Part shown: piece after piece, positions 6,240-8,181 of the stretch
Layout of the letters: every line of letters begins with the position of its first letter
Numbering within the stretch: the first letter of the stretch is position 1
Assembly (NCBI GenBank): GCA_003501375.1
Contig: DNPO01000339.1
Span: forward strand, 495-8,675
Source: Candidatus Sumerlaeota bacterium
GTDB lineage: Bacteria; Sumerlaeota; Sumerlaeia; UBA8349
Reading direction: 5' to 3'
DNA length: 8,181 bases
Notes under the pieces: generated by a model
Told to the model about the DNA's origin: nothing
Databases searched by the model: none
The model's input: the letters and a program-made list of their open reading frames with translations, nothing else
Translations under genes and position numbers: made by a program

Positions 6240-6336
6240 AAAACCTCAACCCTCTATCCGCCAATGGCGCGGATGACGCAAGTTTAATTTCTGCGGATTT
6301 CAAGTTACAAGCGCCCCAAACTGTGGGGTAGGGCGT

Positions 6337-6379
6337 GTTGATAAAATACCTTGGCGGAAGTGAGAAAGCCAAGAACTTT
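6337..6379 (-). promoter_or_regulatory. Candidate sigma-70-type promoter for the yqgF series
   Basis: Read on the minus strand, TTGGCT (complement of 6367-6372) is followed after 18 bases by TATTTT (complement of 6343-6348), each matching four of six consensus positions. It would start transcription about 90-100 bases ahead of the yqgF ATG. A weaker alternative, TTGTAA-17-TTAAAC, lies closer to the gene. Both are modest matches in an AT-containing region. Confidence 0.25.
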
Positions 6380-6467
6380 TCGCGAACGTTTGTTGAGACA
6401 GCAGGAGTTCCTGGAGTTCTCTTGCGTTAGTTGCAAAATACTCTTGTGTCGCGGAGTGGGCCGATGG

Positions 6468-6493
6468 TAAAATCGCCCCAAGTTCGCGGATAT
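6468..6493 (+). promoter_or_regulatory. Candidate sigma-28 (FliA)-like promoter for the chemoreceptor
   Basis: TAAA at 6468-6471 and GCGGATAT at 6486-6493 are separated by 14 bases. The flagellar sigma-28 consensus is TAAA, 15 bases, then GCCGATAA, so the -10 matches six of eight positions and the spacer is one base short. Chemoreceptor genes are commonly under this sigma factor. The implied 5' leader of about 130 bases is long. Confidence 0.35.
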
Positions 6494-6620
6494 TTTTTTA
6501 CAGAGACTATTTTTAATTTTTGATAGAGACCTTTGAATAAAAGGGTAAACAGGCTTCAGTACCTGGATTCTTGGCGTTTGAGTAGGTTTCTACACCATGT
6601 GGACAACATGTTCTACCCGC

Positions 6621-6627
6621 AAAGGAG
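6621..6627 (+). promoter_or_regulatory. Strong ribosome-binding site of the chemoreceptor gene
   Basis: AAAGGAG lies seven bases ahead of the ATG at 6635. This is a near-ideal Shine-Dalgarno match and fixes the start of the chemoreceptor, whose frame is open to the window end and whose first residues form a proper basic-plus-membrane-helix N-terminus. Confidence 0.85.
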
Positions 6628-6634
6628 CAAGATT

Positions 6635-8181
6635 ATGAAACTTAGTCTCAAATTGTATCTCGTGCTTACCATTATGACTTTGACGGCAATCGTGGTGGGG
6701 ATGATTGGGTATTATGGGTTAAACAAAGTCAATGACAACTTTCGCTATCAGACCGATTTCAACCTTCCCGAACTCAGTTCCATGGGGGCTGTGCGCTACG
6801 ATTTGTCGCAGTTGATTCGTACGGAAAAAAACGCGGTGTTGGCTACGACCGACGCCAGTTCCAAGAAGTATGCTGAAGCAGCCGCAGGCAATCTTGCCGA
6901 TATCCGGAAAGCGCTTTCTGCACTTGAAGCGGCCTATTCTAAGAACCCCGGAGTCTCTGCTGAAGAAAAAACGACCCTGGCGGAAATTCCCAAGGCATTA
7001 ACAGAAGTGGAAAATAACGACAAGGAACTTCTTGCCCTTGCTGTGCAGAATACCAATCGTCATGCAACAGAAAAGGCCAATGGCAAAGGGATTGAATTGC
7101 AGAATAAAATAGGGGACGCAATGGATGCGTTGCTTCAACTGAACATAAAAAAGATGGAGAGTGGTGCGGACGCGGCTGCACTGAAGATTATCGGAGAAAA
7201 AATGGCATTGGCGTACAATGTGAGTGATGCTGTGCAAATGACGCAATCTGCATTCAGCATACATATTAACTCCTCTGAAGATAAAGAAATGGCGGCTGTT
7301 GAAAGCGCCACCAAGGTTCGCGAAGAAAGTATTGCCAAATCTCTGACACGTTTTTCTGCCATAGTCGATGCGGAGGAAAAACCAGTACTCGCGCCTGTTG
7401 CAGACTTGGTGAAGGAGTATCAAAACTTGACGGCGGAGATTTTTGTTCTTTCTCGCAAGAATACCAACGGTGCTTCATCAGCCATCAGTGAGGGGAAGCA
7501 GCGTGTTGCTGCGGGAAAAGTGACTGCCCTGTGCGATAAACTGAATGGTTTATTGGATAGCAACGTTGCCGCTTCTGTCAAAGCAGGCACTCAAACCTAC
7601 GATATTTGTCTTACCCTTCTCATTACAGCGGGGCTTCTTGGCATCATCGTTTCCCTGATCGTCGGTACCCTCATTATCATGGGGCTGAATGCCAGTTTGA
7701 GGCGGGTGGTGATCAGTTTGGGCACCGCTTCCTCCCAAGTCAATTCTGCAGCCAGTCAGATATCGTCAAGTAGTCAGCAGTTAGCGGAAGGGGCGACCCA
7801 GCAGGCTTCCAGTCTGGAAGAATCCTCCTCGGCACTGGAAGAACTGGCCGGGCAATCGCGCGGCAATACCGAGAAGGCTAAACTGGCAGCGAGTGGGGCG
7901 GAGCAGGCCCAAAAAACTGCCGATCAGGCCAGCGGTGCCATGGAGCAAACCGTGAAGGCGATGGACGGTATTAAAACATCCTCCAGCAAGATATCCGGCA
8001 TTATCAAAACCATTGAAGAAATCGCTTTCCAAACAAATTTGTTGGCGCTGAACGCGGCTGTTGAAGCGGCCCGCGCGGGTGAGCATGGCAAGGGCTTTGC
8101 CGTGGTTGCCGAGGAAGTGCGTAAACTGGCTGAGCAGTCCCGCGATGCCACCGGGCAGATTGCCGCTATGATTGGCGAGGT
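6635..8181 (+). CDS. Methyl-accepting chemotaxis protein (partial, 3' end outside window)
   Basis: The frame runs from ATG 6635 to the window edge without a stop, giving 515 full codons. The N-terminus MKLSLKLYLVL leads into membrane helix 1 (about 8-28). A helical extracytoplasmic region spans about 29-322, and membrane helix 2 about 324-350. Residues 54-176 and 193-315 look like two copies of a four-helix-bundle-type unit with a 137-residue offset. The cytoplasmic part starts almost at once (SSQVNSAASQISSSSQQLA), leaving no room for a HAMP domain. Methylation-type Q/E clusters occur near ATQQASSLEESSSALEEL. The signalling tip IAFQTNLLALNAAVEAARAG starts at residue 463, and AVVAEEVRKLAEQS follows. 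The tip contacts CheA and CheW. The ligand is unknown. The returning helix and C-terminus are cut off. A strong ribosome site supports the start. Confidence 0.97.
   Translation, partial: MKLSLKLYLVLTIMTLTAIVVGMIGYYGLNKVNDNFRYQTDFNLPELSSMGAVRYDLSQLIRTEKNAVLATTDASSKKYAEAAAGNLADIRKALSALEAAYSKNPGVSAEEKTTLAEIPKALTEVENNDKELLALAVQNTNRHATEKANGKGIELQNKIGDAMDALLQLNIKKMESGADAAALKIIGEKMALAYNVSDAVQMTQSAFSIHINSSEDKEMAAVESATKVREESIAKSLTRFSAIVDAEEKPVLAPVADLVKEYQNLTAEIFVLSRKNTNGASSAISEGKQRVAAGKVTALCDKLNGLLDSNVAASVKAGTQTYDICLTLLITAGLLGIIVSLIVGTLIIMGLNASLRRVVISLGTASSQVNSAASQISSSSQQLAEGATQQASSLEESSSALEELAGQSRGNTEKAKLAASGAEQAQKTADQASGAMEQTVKAMDGIKTSSSKISGIIKTIEEIAFQTNLLALNAAVEAARAGEHGKGFAVVAEEVRKLAEQSRDATGQIAAMIGE

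Larger units (their letters stand above)
6240..6634. other. Divergent intergenic region between yqgF and the chemoreceptor gene
   Basis: This 395-bp stretch has no convincing ORF, tRNA or other RNA gene. It should hold the promoters of both flanking transcripts. Small inverted repeats occur at 6314-6328 (cccca/tgggg) and 6350-6373 (cttggc/gccaag), and ggagttc is repeated at 6404-6410 and 6413-6419. The stretch from 6490 to 6545 is AT-rich. A ttctac direct repeat (6588-6593 and 6611-6616) flanks a short catgt/acatg inverted repeat (6596-6610) just ahead of the chemoreceptor ribosome site. None of these is strong enough to name an operator. Confidence 0.6.

Noticed and set aside
6588..6616. Operator or riboswitch-like element ahead of the chemoreceptor
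   Set aside because: The ttctac direct repeats and the 5-bp catgt/acatg inverted repeat are short enough to arise by chance, and no known aptamer pattern is visible.
6939..8151. Several minus-strand ORFs of 62-141 codons opposite the chemoreceptor
   Set aside because: The plus-strand chemoreceptor is continuous with classic motifs and a strong ribosome site. The antisense frames are low-complexity shadows of helical repeats.

Overview
The window looks like chromosome from a motile, probably Gram-negative bacterium. The combination of a DUF2723/GT117-type membrane protein, a YfhO-like protein, a DUF6485 mini-protein and a HAMP-less chemoreceptor would fit the PVC group (Kiritimatiellota, Lentisphaerota, Verrucomicrobiota) or a deltaproteobacterial-type lineage. 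That placement is inference; no rRNA or other marker is present to settle it.

Layout. (a) 2-265, plus strand: C-terminal end of a YfhO-like membrane protein. (b) 6239-267, minus strand: a long, tightly packed same-direction series. In transcription order it holds yqgF/ruvX, a possible very small ORF, an AAA-type ATPase, a small protein with a PD-(D/E)XK-like pattern, rph (ribonuclease PH), a 98-bp gap with an inverted 9-nt-repeat hairpin, a cysteine-rich DUF6485 protein, a DUF2723/GT117-type polytopic membrane protein and an EamA/DMT transporter. Most gene borders are overlaps or gaps under 20 bp, so much of the series may be co-transcribed. (c) 6240-6634: a divergent intergenic region. (d) 6635 to the window end, plus strand: a methyl-accepting chemotaxis protein cut by the window edge before its stop codon.

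Function. yqgF and rph are RNA-maturation housekeeping genes. The DUF2723 protein, the EamA carrier and the convergent YfhO end suggest cell-envelope sugar or lipid-linked chemistry. The most unusual part is the ATPase/nuclease-like pair at 4198-5747, which sits between yqgF and rph. It overlaps ATG/TGA internally, has visibly lower GC than the genes on both sides, and combines an OLD/RecF/SMC-like ATPase with a small protein whose predicted core resembles a restriction-endonuclease fold. It is a plausible, uncharacterised two-gene anti-phage or DNA-surveillance module that entered by transfer, but the function is inferred.

Other points: the chemoreceptor's extracytoplasmic sensor is an internal tandem duplication (137-residue offset) and has no room for a HAMP domain. 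The rph-DUF6485 gap contains a 63-nt imperfect hairpin made from inverted arrays of a 9-nt unit.
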